Positions 52,150 to 61,442 of a stretch of 64,000 nt of DNA are shown in pieces. Under the pieces are notes generated by a model. That model had not been told where the DNA came from. It worked only from the letters and a program-made list of their open reading frames with translations, and did not search any database. The DNA is from Clostridium folliculivorans (GTDB lineage Bacteria > Bacillota > Clostridia > Clostridiales > Clostridiaceae). Each line of letters opens with the position of its first letter. The stretch's first letter is position 1. The stretch is from positions 62,001 through 126,000 of the forward strand of contig NZ_BQXY01000012.1 in the NCBI RefSeq assembly GCF_024341905.1, written 5' to 3'. A program made the position numbers and the translations under genes.

Positions 52150-52994
52150 TGAAGTCAAAATCTAGAGCATCTAAGATCATACTTGTACTTGGAATTATTA
52201 TAACAATCATGACTTTATTTCCTATATATATTATGATAGTCAATTCCTTCAAAGGAAGAGATCAAATATTTACTGATACACTTGGATTACCTAAAACTTT
52301 TGATTTTTCATATTATCTACAAGCAATTGATAAAATGAATTTTCTACATGCATTATTCAATTCTTTACTAGTAACCGTAATCAGTACGGTATTAATAATA
52401 GCTTTATCATCTATGACAGCATGGGTTTTAGTTCGTAGCAAGTCAAAGATTGCAAATATTATACTTTTAGTTTTTGTAGTTACAATGCTTATACCATTTC
52501 AATCAGTTATGATTCCATTAATGCAATACATGAGTAAGTGGGAAATTCCTTCAATTCAATTTTCAATGATAAATACCTTTTATGGTTTAATCTTTATGAA
52601 TATTGGATTCGGAACAAGTTTAGCTGTTTTTCTATATCATGGTTTTATAAAAGGTGTTCCACTTGCGTTAGAAGAAGCTGCTATGATAGATGGCTGCAAT
52701 AAGTTTCAATTATTCTGGAGAATTGTATTTCCAACTTTAAAACCAATTACGGTAACCGTGGCCATTTTGAATGTAATTAGTTTGTGGAATGATTATTTGC
52801 TACCATCATTAGTATTAAGAGATCCAGAACTTAGAACAATTCCATTATCAACCTTCTATTTCTTTGGAGAATTTACAATTCAATGGAATTTAGCTATGGC
52901 GGGACTTGTTCTTACAGTAATACCAGTAGTTATATTTTATTTGGTATCTCAAAAACACATCATTAAGGGAGTTATGGCTGGTGCTGTAAAATAA
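52149..52994 (+). CDS. Sugar ABC transporter permease (MalG-like)
   Basis: The 281-residue protein has six hydrophobic segments, the EAA loop LEEAAMIDGCNKFQLFWRIVFPTLKP (about residues 176-202) and the late GLVLTVIPVVIFYLVSQKHIIKGVMAGAVK typical of CUT1 permeases. ATG 52149 overlaps the previous stop codon and is preferred to the GTG at 52146. It partners the upstream permease and lipoprotein. The GH65 gene follows in the same direction. Confidence 0.95.
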   Translation: MKSKSRASKIILVLGIIITIMTLFPIYIMIVNSFKGRDQIFTDTLGLPKTFDFSYYLQAIDKMNFLHALFNSLLVTVISTVLIIALSSMTAWVLVRSKSKIANIILLVFVVTMLIPFQSVMIPLMQYMSKWEIPSIQFSMINTFYGLIFMNIGFGTSLAVFLYHGFIKGVPLALEEAAMIDGCNKFQLFWRIVFPTLKPITVTVAILNVISLWNDYLLPSLVLRDPELRTIPLSTFYFFGEFTIQWNLAMAGLVLTVIPVVIFYLVSQKHIIKGVMAGAVK

Positions 52995-53138
52995 CACATG
53001 CAGTTAATAGTGTACAATTTGTATATTAATATTGTTTTCAAATTTCTATATAGGTCGAAATATATGCTTTGAAATAAACTTGATGCATAAGTGTACATTT
53101 ATAAATAAAACAACTAAAACAGAAAGAGAGTATTAAAC

Positions 53139-55418
53139 ATGGAGAATGAATGGATTATAAGTGATAATAGTTTAGAAGAAAAGGATCTTTTGAAGAATGA
53201 GAGTCTTTTCAATGTATCAAATGGTTACTTAGGTGTTAGAGGTAACTTTGAAGAAAAGTATCCTGAAAATTATAAGACCATAAGAGGAACTTATATAAAT
53301 GCATTTTATGAAGATGCTCCTATTCAGTATGGTGAGAAGGCGTATGCGTTTCCTGAGACAATGCAGAAAATTGTAAATGTCACTGATTCTCAGGATATTG
53401 ATATAATAATAAATAACGAAAAGTTTTCTGTCTTCCAAGGAACTATTAAAGCTTTCAATAGATATGTAGATATAAAAAAGGGATGTTACATAAGGGAAAT
53501 ACAATGGGTTTCACCACTAGGAAAAGAACTTAAGATTAAAATTACAAGAATGGCATCTTTAAAGTATCTAGAACTGTTTGTTATTAATTATGAGATTGAA
53601 AAAGTAAATTTTGATGAAGATATTATTATTGAGTCATCAATTAATGGAAATGTGGCAAACTTTACCGATGAAAATGATCCTAGAGTAGGTAGTGATCATG
53701 CTAAGATACTATCTGTAAAGTCAATTACAGCAGAAAAAGAAGTTATGCAAATAGTATCTGAGACAGCGAACTCAAAAAATATCGTTGCAGTTACTACAAG
53801 ACATCGTTGCGACGCTTACAATGAGCTGAGTGTTAAGAATACAGAAAAAAGTGCTGTAGCGATAGTCAGGATTGCAACAGGAAGCAAGATAATAAATTTC
53901 ACAAAATACAATGTATATACTGACTCAAGGCGCCATGAAAATGTAGAAAGTTTTGGCTTTGAAATAGCTGAGAAGCTAAGTTCCATACCTTTTGAAAAGT
54001 TACGTGAGACACAAGAAGAATACCTAAACAAATTCTGGAGTTTAGCAGATATAAATATTGTAGGTGATGAGAAACTTCACCAAGGTCTTAAGTATAACTT
54101 GTATCAGCTACTGCAAGCAGTAGGGAAAGAAGAAAAAAGTAATATTACGGCTAAAGGTTTGAGTGGAGAAGGATATGAAGGTCATTATTTCTGGGATACT
54201 GAAATATATATTCTTCCGTTCTTTACTTTATGCTACCCTGAACTCGCAAAAGGGTTATTAAGATATCGTTATAATATTTTAGATGGAGCTAGGGAAAGAG
54301 CCATTGAGATGGGACATAAAAAAGGAGCTGCTTATCCTTGGAGAACTATAATAGGCAAGGAGTGTTCTTCATACTTTCCTGCAGGAACAGCTCAGTATCA
54401 TATTAACGGAGATATAGCCTATTCATATGTGCAATACTATTTAGCAACAGGGGATTTTGATTTTGTAAAGGAATTTGGTGCAGAAGTAATTTTTGAGACA
54501 GCAAGGATTTGGCTTGAAATTGGTCATTTTGATAAAGACTTATTTAAGATAGACGCAGTTACTGGACCTGATGAGTATACAGCTATAGTAAATAATAATT
54601 ACTATACAAATGTTATGGCAAAATATAATTTAAAATGGGCTGTGAAATTTTACAACGAATTAAAAGGCAAAGATGAGAAGATACTTGAAAGTTTAAGTAA
54701 TAAGATAGGAATTACAGAAGAAGAAGTTAAAAACTTTGAAAATGCTTATATAAATATGTATTTACCATATAATGAAGAATTAAAGATAAATGCTCAAGAT
54801 GATACATTTTTGAGCAAAGCAGTATGGGATTTTGAAAACACACCAAAAGAAAACTATCCATTGCTTTTAAATTATCACCCACTAACAATCTATAGGTATC
54901 AAGTTTTGAAACAAGCAGATACAGTGTTAGCACATTTTCTAGTAGAAGATGAAGCAGACTTTAGTACTATCAAAAACTCCTATGATTATTATGAGAAACT
55001 TACAACTCATGATTCATCTTTATCTTGCGCAGCTTACAGTATTATGGCTTCTAAAGTAGGATATCCAAGCTTAGCATATAAATATTTTATTGAAACTGCA
55101 AGACTAGATCTAGATGATACACATGGAAACACAAAAGACGGCATTCACACAGCTAATATGGGCGGAACCTGGATGTCAATAGTATATGGTTTTGCAGGAT
55201 TAAGAATAAAAGAAGATTACATTTCATTATCTCCAAAGCTTCCTGACATATGGAATGAGCTAAGTTTTGGATTTTCATATAAGGGTAACCATATTAAAGT
55301 ATATATGAAGAAAGATAAAACAGTGATTGTAAGTGAAGGAAACTCCTTAATTGTTTTGAAATTGAATAAAACATTATATGAAATTACAGGAGATAAAAAA
55401 CTTGAGATAGTAAATTAG
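53139..55418 (+). CDS. GH65 disaccharide phosphorylase
   Basis: The 759-residue protein is a family 65 inverting phosphorylase (maltose, trehalose, kojibiose or nigerose type). Seen are the N-terminal SLFNVSNGYLGVRGNFEE, the (alpha/alpha)6 barrel YEGHYFWDTEIYILPF, and the catalytic-Glu motif DAVTGPDEYTAIVNNNYYTNVMAKYNL (Glu about residue 479). The substrate is not fixed by sequence, but the upstream ABC importer makes cytoplasmic phosphorolysis of an imported disaccharide likely. The product would be beta-glucose-1-phosphate and glucose. No HAD beta-phosphoglucomutase is nearby; the next gene is an alpha-type mutase. Terminator follows. Confidence 0.92.
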   Translation: MENEWIISDNSLEEKDLLKNESLFNVSNGYLGVRGNFEEKYPENYKTIRGTYINAFYEDAPIQYGEKAYAFPETMQKIVNVTDSQDIDIIINNEKFSVFQGTIKAFNRYVDIKKGCYIREIQWVSPLGKELKIKITRMASLKYLELFVINYEIEKVNFDEDIIIESSINGNVANFTDENDPRVGSDHAKILSVKSITAEKEVMQIVSETANSKNIVAVTTRHRCDAYNELSVKNTEKSAVAIVRIATGSKIINFTKYNVYTDSRRHENVESFGFEIAEKLSSIPFEKLRETQEEYLNKFWSLADINIVGDEKLHQGLKYNLYQLLQAVGKEEKSNITAKGLSGEGYEGHYFWDTEIYILPFFTLCYPELAKGLLRYRYNILDGARERAIEMGHKKGAAYPWRTIIGKECSSYFPAGTAQYHINGDIAYSYVQYYLATGDFDFVKEFGAEVIFETARIWLEIGHFDKDLFKIDAVTGPDEYTAIVNNNYYTNVMAKYNLKWAVKFYNELKGKDEKILESLSNKIGITEEEVKNFENAYINMYLPYNEELKINAQDDTFLSKAVWDFENTPKENYPLLLNYHPLTIYRYQVLKQADTVLAHFLVEDEADFSTIKNSYDYYEKLTTHDSSLSCAAYSIMASKVGYPSLAYKYFIETARLDLDDTHGNTKDGIHTANMGGTWMSIVYGFAGLRIKEDYISLSPKLPDIWNELSFGFSYKGNHIKVYMKKDKTVIVSEGNSLIVLKLNKTLYEITGDKKLEIVN

Positions 55419-55425
55419 TGTGATT

Positions 55426-55474
55426 AACCGAGCAAATATGCTTAAGCATGTATGCTCGGTTAAATTTTGTTTTT
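55426..55474 (+). terminator. Terminator of the GH65 gene
   Basis: AACCGAGCA (55426-55434) pairs with TGCTCGGTT (55453-55461), with an inner ATGCTT/AAGCAT stem, followed by a T-rich tail. Confidence 0.9.
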
Positions 55475-55740
55475 GATAACTTAATATAAATGGAAACTGG
55501 AGTTATGATTGTTCTAAAATCACGATTTATTAAGATTTTCTATCATATATAGATTAATAGTTATGCTACGGATAGACCAGATTGAGATAAAAGCTAACTA
55601 AGGAATTTAGTTTACAAAATTAGCACTAAAAACTCATTATTTAAACATAATTTAACATTATTTAGCAATAAATCGGTAATTGTATAGGAGAAATTTAGTA
55701 GAAATTAGTAAAATATGATGCTATTCAATCTCTTAATTAA
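55475..55740. other. Gap before an aldolase remnant
   Basis: AT-rich sequence with nothing recognised. Confidence 0.5.
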
Positions 55741-55912
55741 ATGCCAATACTGGCCTCAGGAGGAATCACTTTGGATAATTTAGCAGAATGGATAAGCAAA
55801 GGCGTTGATTCTATTGGTATCGGAAGTCTTCTAACAAAAGGCTCAAAACTTCAAATCAGTGAAAATACGTGAAATTATAGATAATACTAGAAAAAGTAAA
55901 TCTGTAAACTGA
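55741..55912 (+). pseudogene. Remnant of a KDPG-aldolase-like gene (C-terminal end)
   Basis: ATG 55741 opens MPILASGGITLDNLAEWISKGVDSIGIGSLLTKGSKLQIS, which matches the last strands of KHG/KDPG aldolase (compare VTGGVNLENIDVWKKAGVDLVGIGGELNKL in the intact copy at 16017). The frame stops early; the neighbouring frame continues VKIREIIDNTRKSKSVN to 55912. The first two thirds of the gene are absent. Confidence 0.7.
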
Positions 55913-56061
55913 ACTTTAAAGCAGCTCAACAATTTCTGGAATAAGCATCGGTTAATATGGATTTGCACAATATTATGGCCTTAAGGAATCAAATTATTTT
56001 TTGAATTAGGATTTTATTATGTAAACGATTGTGCTATTCTGGTATAAATGGAGGGGAAGTT

Positions 56062-57597
56062 ATGGGATTAACTTATATTGACTCAGATACTAAAATCAAT
56101 GCGGAAATGTTAAAAAAGCTAAAAAACGGAACAGACATAAGAGGAATAGCAATAGAGAATTCTGAAGGAAAGGTTAATTTAACTTCAGCAGTAGTAAAAT
56201 CCATAGGGTGTGGTTTTGCAAATTGGCTGAAGAATAATAAAAATCATGAAAATTGCGATTTCAAAATAGCTGTAGGAACTGATTCAAGATTATCTGGACC
56301 CGAATTAAAAGCTTCTTTATTAGAAATCTTAGTTGGGTTAGGTTGCTTAGTATATGATTGTGGTATGACAACCACACCATCTATGTTTATGACAACAGTG
56401 ATGGAACAATATAAATGTGATGGAGCAATAATGATTACTGCAAGTCATCTACCTTATTATTATAATGGCCTTAAATTTTTCACATCTAATGGAGGGTGCG
56501 AAAGCAAGGATATAGATGATATATTAAATTTAGCTGTAGAAATAAACATATCTTCTGGTGAAGTAGCAAAAGGGAAGATAGAAAAAATTAATTTAGTAGA
56601 GGATTACTCAAAACTGTTGATTGAAAAGGTTAGAAAATCTGTAAAATCAATAACTGATTATGATAAACCACTAAGTGGAAGTAAGATAATTGTAGATGCA
56701 GGTAATGGAGCAGGCGGATTTTTTGCTGAGATAATACTCAAAGAATTAGGTGCGGATACAGAAGGAAGTCAATTTCTTGAACCAGATGGAAACTTCCCAA
56801 ATCACATTCCAAATCCTGAAAACAAAGCTGCTATGGAATCTATAAAAAAGGCAGTATTAAGAAATGGTGCTGATCTTGGCATAATATTTGATACAGATGT
56901 AGATAGAGCAGCCATTGTAAGTAAAGAAGGGAAAGAGATAAATAAAAATGCTTTGATAGCATTGATATCCTCTATAATAATTAAAGAAAAACCAGGAGCT
57001 ACTATAGTCACTGATTCTATAACCTCAACAGGGTTAACGGAATTTATAGATAACTTAGGCGGTGTGCATCATAGATTTAAAAGAGGGTATAAGAATGTCA
57101 TTAATGAAGCTAAAAGACTAAATGCAGAGGGAATAGAAAGTCCATTAGCTATTGAAACCTCAGGTCATGCTGCATTAAAAGAAAATTACTTCTTAGATGA
57201 TGGAGCATACTTAATCGTTAAAATATTAATAGAAATGTCAAAATTAAAAGAAGCAGGAAAAAGTATTAGATCTCTAATAGATCAATTGCAAGAACCTTTA
57301 GAGAGTGATGATATAAGAATAAAAATAAAATGTGAAAGTTTTAAAGAATATGGAAGCGCTACCATAGGAGGGTTGAAAAAATTTATACTCAATGTAGATG
57401 GTTGGGACATTGAACCCAAAAATTACGAAGGCATAAGGATAAATTGTGGTAAGGAAAGAGGTTGGTTTTTATTAAGATTATCATTACATGAACCAGTTTT
57501 AGCTTTAAATATTGAAACAGATACTATTGGTGGAACTGAAAAAATATTGAGTAAGCTGAAAGAATTTATGCAAGAATACAAGGAATTAGAATTTTAG
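56062..57597 (+). CDS. Alpha-D-phosphohexomutase (phosphoglucomutase/phosphomannomutase family)
   Basis: The 511-residue protein has the four-domain phosphohexomutase pattern. N-terminal GTDIRG-type NGTDIRGIAIEN, the catalytic phosphoserine loop MITASHLPYYYNGLKFF, the metal loop IIFDTDVDRAAIVSKEGKEINKN, and the sugar-binding ETSGHAALKENYFLDDGAY are all visible. Note the active loop reads TASHLP rather than TASHNP. Start at 56062 is preferred to 56029 from GGAGGGG. It lies between the GH65 gene and the M24-like gene. Such enzymes act on alpha-linked sugar phosphates, while GH65 gives beta-glucose-1-phosphate. Confidence 0.9.
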   Translation: MGLTYIDSDTKINAEMLKKLKNGTDIRGIAIENSEGKVNLTSAVVKSIGCGFANWLKNNKNHENCDFKIAVGTDSRLSGPELKASLLEILVGLGCLVYDCGMTTTPSMFMTTVMEQYKCDGAIMITASHLPYYYNGLKFFTSNGGCESKDIDDILNLAVEINISSGEVAKGKIEKINLVEDYSKLLIEKVRKSVKSITDYDKPLSGSKIIVDAGNGAGGFFAEIILKELGADTEGSQFLEPDGNFPNHIPNPENKAAMESIKKAVLRNGADLGIIFDTDVDRAAIVSKEGKEINKNALIALISSIIIKEKPGATIVTDSITSTGLTEFIDNLGGVHHRFKRGYKNVINEAKRLNAEGIESPLAIETSGHAALKENYFLDDGAYLIVKILIEMSKLKEAGKSIRSLIDQLQEPLESDDIRIKIKCESFKEYGSATIGGLKKFILNVDGWDIEPKNYEGIRINCGKERGWFLLRLSLHEPVLALNIETDTIGGTEKILSKLKEFMQEYKELEF

Positions 57598-57684
57598 ACA
57601 TAAGCTATCTTAGACATATTGTTGAAGATAAGTGATTTAGTAATTTATTTACTATAGTTATTTAACGACTTTTAGGAGGAAAAT

Positions 57685-59082
57685 ATGAGAAATTATAAAT
57701 ATTCAAATGTTCATTTATCAGAAATAGATGCACCAGAATGTGATAACGATGGTATTCCTGTAATGTTATCTAATATAACTATGAAGGAAAGAAAAAATAA
57801 AGTTCTTTCTATTATGAAAAAGCAAGGCTTAGATTGTATTATTATATACAATGATCTTGAGCATGGGGCAAACTTTGAGTATTTAACTGGGTTTCTTACT
57901 AGATTTGAAGAAGGGCTTTTAGTATTACATAATGATGGAAAAGCATACTTAATTTTGGGAAATGAAAATACAAAGATGGTTAACTACTCAAGAATACCAG
58001 CAGAATTAATTCATTCGCCGTTTTTTTCACTTCCAAATCAACCTATGGAAAATGAAATGAGCATGAAACAAGTGTTTGAAAAAGCAGGTATCAAGGTAGG
58101 GTTACAAGTTGGGTTAGTTGGGTGGAAAAACTTTACAAGTAATCTTTATGATAACAAAAAGTTCTTTGACCTGCCTTACTTTATCGTAGATGCGATTAAG
58201 GAACTTGCAGGAGAACAGCACATATGCAATGCAACACATATGTTCATAAATGCTAATTATGGAGTAAGAGCAACTAATAATTCTAATGAGATAGCGCATT
58301 ATGAATTTGGTTCTTCCTTAGCCTCAGACTGCATACTTAATGCTATGAATGCATTAGAAATTGGAAAAACAGAGATGGAGATAGGGAACTATTTAAAGGT
58401 ACACGGTCAGCCAACTAATGTAGTTGCTATAAGTTCAACTGGGAATAGATTTGAAAATGCTAATTTATATCCCTTAAACAAAAAAATAGAGGTAGGAGAT
58501 AAGATTTCGCTTACAACTGGATATAAAGGGGGATTATCTAGCAGAGCAGGATATGCAGTAAGCAGTAACTCTCAACTTCCTGAAGCAGTTAAGGACTATG
58601 TGGATGTAATTGCAGCACCGTATTTTACGGCTATTGTGGCTTGGCTTGAAAATATACATATAGGTATGAGTGGAAGTGATATGTATGAACTTATTGAAAG
58701 AATTATACCAAAAGAAAAATATCACTGGTCACTGAATCCAGGACATTTAACAGCAGATGAAGAATGGATGTCATCACCGATTTACCGTAAATCTAGAGAA
58801 ACCTTGAAAAGTGGTATGCTATTACAAATTGATATTATACCTTCTATGCCAGGCTATGGCGGTGTTGGCGCGGAAAACGGTATCGCCTTAGCAGACGAAA
58901 GTTTAAGAGAGACGATTAAGAGAGAGTATCCAGAGTTATGGTTACGTATTGAAAAAAGAAGAAAGTATATCAAAACGGTTTTGGGTATACAGTTAAGTGA
59001 AGAAGTGTTACCTCTATCAAGTACAGTAGCATATCTTAGACCTTATCTATTAAATAAGAAAAGTGCATTTATATATAGATAA
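57685..59082 (+). CDS. Creatinase/M24-like protein lacking the metal ligands
   Basis: The 465-residue protein has a creatinase N-terminal-type domain (about residues 35-190, with CIIIYNDLEHGANFEYLTGFLTRFEEGLLVL) and a pita-bread C-terminal half. In M24 peptidases the first two metal ligands are Asp in an IDxG-x10-D pair. Here the region reads GDKISLTTGYKGGLSSRAGYAVS (residues 271-293), so both Asp are missing, while the later His (NPGHLTADEEW) and one Glu (GAENGIALAD) remain. It is probably catalytically changed or inactive as a metallopeptidase. It is the last gene of the sugar cluster. RBS AGGAGGAAA. Confidence 0.8.
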   Translation: MRNYKYSNVHLSEIDAPECDNDGIPVMLSNITMKERKNKVLSIMKKQGLDCIIIYNDLEHGANFEYLTGFLTRFEEGLLVLHNDGKAYLILGNENTKMVNYSRIPAELIHSPFFSLPNQPMENEMSMKQVFEKAGIKVGLQVGLVGWKNFTSNLYDNKKFFDLPYFIVDAIKELAGEQHICNATHMFINANYGVRATNNSNEIAHYEFGSSLASDCILNAMNALEIGKTEMEIGNYLKVHGQPTNVVAISSTGNRFENANLYPLNKKIEVGDKISLTTGYKGGLSSRAGYAVSSNSQLPEAVKDYVDVIAAPYFTAIVAWLENIHIGMSGSDMYELIERIIPKEKYHWSLNPGHLTADEEWMSSPIYRKSRETLKSGMLLQIDIIPSMPGYGGVGAENGIALADESLRETIKREYPELWLRIEKRRKYIKTVLGIQLSEEVLPLSSTVAYLRPYLLNKKSAFIYR

Positions 59083-59121
59083 ACCACTTCATAATAGAAT
59101 CTAATTGTAAACGCCTATATG

Positions 59122-59160
59122 AATTGCTAATTACATCTAATTGTGATTAGCAATTTTTTT
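59122..59160 (+). terminator. Terminator of the sugar cluster
   Basis: AATTGCTAAT (59122-59131) and ATTAGCAATT (59146-59155) form a perfect stem followed by a T-run. The preceding bases TTGTAAACGCC (59104ff) resemble half of a cre site. Confidence 0.85.
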
Positions 59161-59611
59161 CTTTATATAAAAGTATAAAATTTTCAAGATAGCTAAACAT
59201 AAGATATTTTAAGGGCTTTACAAGTCTTTTAAAGAGATGCAGTAACAAATAAAATCTATAGTCTGAGAGATTTTGTTCATACACATTGGGAAATGGTGAC
59301 TCGCAGAAAAAGTCATTTTAGAAACTTTTTTGTTTTGAAATAGGAAGAAATATCTTTAGTAAAATTCTATGGAAAAGTTTACAAAAGATGTTGACTAAGA
59401 TCAAAATAGGAAGTAAAATAAACTTATTAAATGACATTTAAAAAGTTATTTTAAATGTAGATTAAAAAGATTCTTTATGATAAGAATATGGAAGTAATGA
59501 GATATAACTCAAATTCAACAATGGTTTTAGAAAGTGCACTATTAAAAATGTATCTATTTAACTAATATATGTTTAGATATGAATGATTATTAAAAGATGG
59601 GGGAATAAAAT
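59161..59611 (+). promoter_or_regulatory. Promoter region of xylB
   Basis: TTGACT (59391-59396) and TAAAAT (59414-59419) form a promoter with 17-bp spacing. AAACTTATTAAA (59420-59431) lies directly after the -10 box, and the inverted repeat ACATTTAAAA/TTTTAAATGT (59434-59443 and 59449-59458) follows. The same 12-mer AAACTTATTAAA occurs before the transaldolase gene at 62724. It may be part of an XylR operator. Confidence 0.55.
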
Positions 59612-61114
59612 ATGAGATATCTATTAGGCTTGGATATTGGAACATCAGGAACTAAGACTGCTTTATTTGATGAAGAGGGAAACACAATAAAGACTGCAAC
59701 CTATGAATACGATTTATTTCAACCACAAGTAGGCTGGGCAGAACAAAATCCTGAAGACTGGTGGGAAGCATGTGTAAAAGGGATAAGAGATGTAATTGAA
59801 AAAAGTGGTGTACAAGCTGACAATATAAAGGGAATTGGCTTAAGCGGGCAAATGCATGGTCTAGTTTTAGTAGACAAGAACAATAAGGTTATAAGAAATT
59901 CAATAATATGGTGTGATCAAAGAACAGAAAAAGAATGTGATTACATGACTGAAGTTATTGGGAAAGATAGATTAATCAAAATAACAGGAAACCCAGCTTT
60001 AACTGGTTTTACACTTTCTAAATTATTATGGGTTAGGAACAATGAACCTGATAACTATGAAAAAATATATAAAATTCTTCTTCCTAAAGACTATATAAGA
60101 TTTAAACTGACAAATGTATTTGCAACAGAAGTTTCAGATGCCAGTGGTATGCAGATGCTAGATATTAATACAAGAAATTGGAGTGAAGAACTTCTTAATG
60201 ACTTTAATATAGATAAGAGCATATTAGCAGATGTATATGAGTCTGTAGTTGTGAGTGGACATGTTACTGAAGAAGCAGCAAAATTGACTAACTTAGCTGA
60301 GGGCACACCTGTTGTTGGCGGAGCTGGAGACCAAGCTGCTGGAGCAATAGGAAATGGAATAGTAAGTGAGGGGACAATATCAACAACAATAGGAACATCA
60401 GGAGTTGTATTTGCATCAACTGATTCACCTAGATTTGATAAAGAAGGAAGAGTTCATACTTTATGTCATGCAGTGCCTAATAAGTGGCATATAATGGGGG
60501 TTACTCAAGGTGCTGGATTGTCATTAAACTGGTTTAAGAGAACTTTCTGTGCAAAGGAAGTAGAAGATAGCGAAAAATCAGGAGTTAATATTTATGACTT
60601 ATTAACTGAAAAAGCATCAAGATCAAGGCCTGGATCTAATGGAATAGTTTATCTGCCATATCTTATGGGAGAAAGAACACCTCATATAGATCCTAATGTA
60701 AAAGGTGCATTTTTAGGAGTATCACTTATAAATAATCATAATGATTTTGTTAGAAGTATTATAGAAGGTGTAAGTTTCAGTCTTAAAAACTGCCTAGATC
60801 TAATAGAAGACATGGATGTAAAAATAGATGAAATTAGAGTAAGTGGTGGTGGAGCAGAAAGTAGTGTGTGGAGACAAATATTAGCTGATATTTTCCAACA
60901 TTCATTAAATACTGTAAAAGCATCAGAAGGTGGAGCTTTAGGTGTAGCAATATTAGCAGGAGTTGGAGTTGGAATATACGATTCAGTTGAAGATGCATGT
61001 AAGAAAATTGTAAAGAGCAATTCTAAAGTAGAACCTAATTTAGATTTAAAAGAAGTATATTCAAAGGTATACCAAGCATACAATTCTGCTTACCCAAGAA
61101 TAAAGGGCTTTTAA
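59612..61114 (+). CDS. xylB: Xylulokinase
   Basis: The 500-residue protein is a FGGY kinase: LLGLDIGTSGTKTALFDEEG (phosphate 1), GIGLSGQMHGLVLVD, WCDQRT, PKDYIRFKLT, GAGDQAAGAIGNG and the late SGGGAESSVWRQILADIF. The MHG-type substrate loop and length fit xylulokinase, which makes D-xylulose-5-phosphate. It precedes an XylR-type ROK repressor, transaldolase and transketolase. Xylose isomerase is not in the window. RBS GGGGGAATAAA. Confidence 0.94.
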   Translation: MRYLLGLDIGTSGTKTALFDEEGNTIKTATYEYDLFQPQVGWAEQNPEDWWEACVKGIRDVIEKSGVQADNIKGIGLSGQMHGLVLVDKNNKVIRNSIIWCDQRTEKECDYMTEVIGKDRLIKITGNPALTGFTLSKLLWVRNNEPDNYEKIYKILLPKDYIRFKLTNVFATEVSDASGMQMLDINTRNWSEELLNDFNIDKSILADVYESVVVSGHVTEEAAKLTNLAEGTPVVGGAGDQAAGAIGNGIVSEGTISTTIGTSGVVFASTDSPRFDKEGRVHTLCHAVPNKWHIMGVTQGAGLSLNWFKRTFCAKEVEDSEKSGVNIYDLLTEKASRSRPGSNGIVYLPYLMGERTPHIDPNVKGAFLGVSLINNHNDFVRSIIEGVSFSLKNCLDLIEDMDVKIDEIRVSGGGAESSVWRQILADIFQHSLNTVKASEGGALGVAILAGVGVGIYDSVEDACKKIVKSNSKVEPNLDLKEVYSKVYQAYNSAYPRIKGF

Positions 61115-61442
61115 AAATATAATACTTTAATTTGAAAATATAAATTTCTTAATTAAGTAGTACGTTAAGGAATGATACTTATAATATGTAAGATAAGAAC
61201 TGAAGGCACCTTCAAATAATATAAGTAAGTTTAAGGTTAGTTTTTAACTCTAATATTAAGATAGCATGTTTTATAATGGCTAAAACACTTGATTTCTGAT
61301 GATTTTTAGGCAAAAATGAATTAGTAGTAAATGAATAGTAGAATTTATAATCCATAAGTTGCAACAATTTAACAACGTAGGACAGTGTTATTTTCTAAAG
61401 CTACCATTGTTTATATGTTATTTGAGAGGAGTATTTTCAGAT
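61115..61442. other. Intergenic region before the ROK gene
   Basis: No operator-like dyad or terminator of note is seen. The ROK ribosome binding site GAGAGGAG lies at 61424-61431. Confidence 0.5.
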
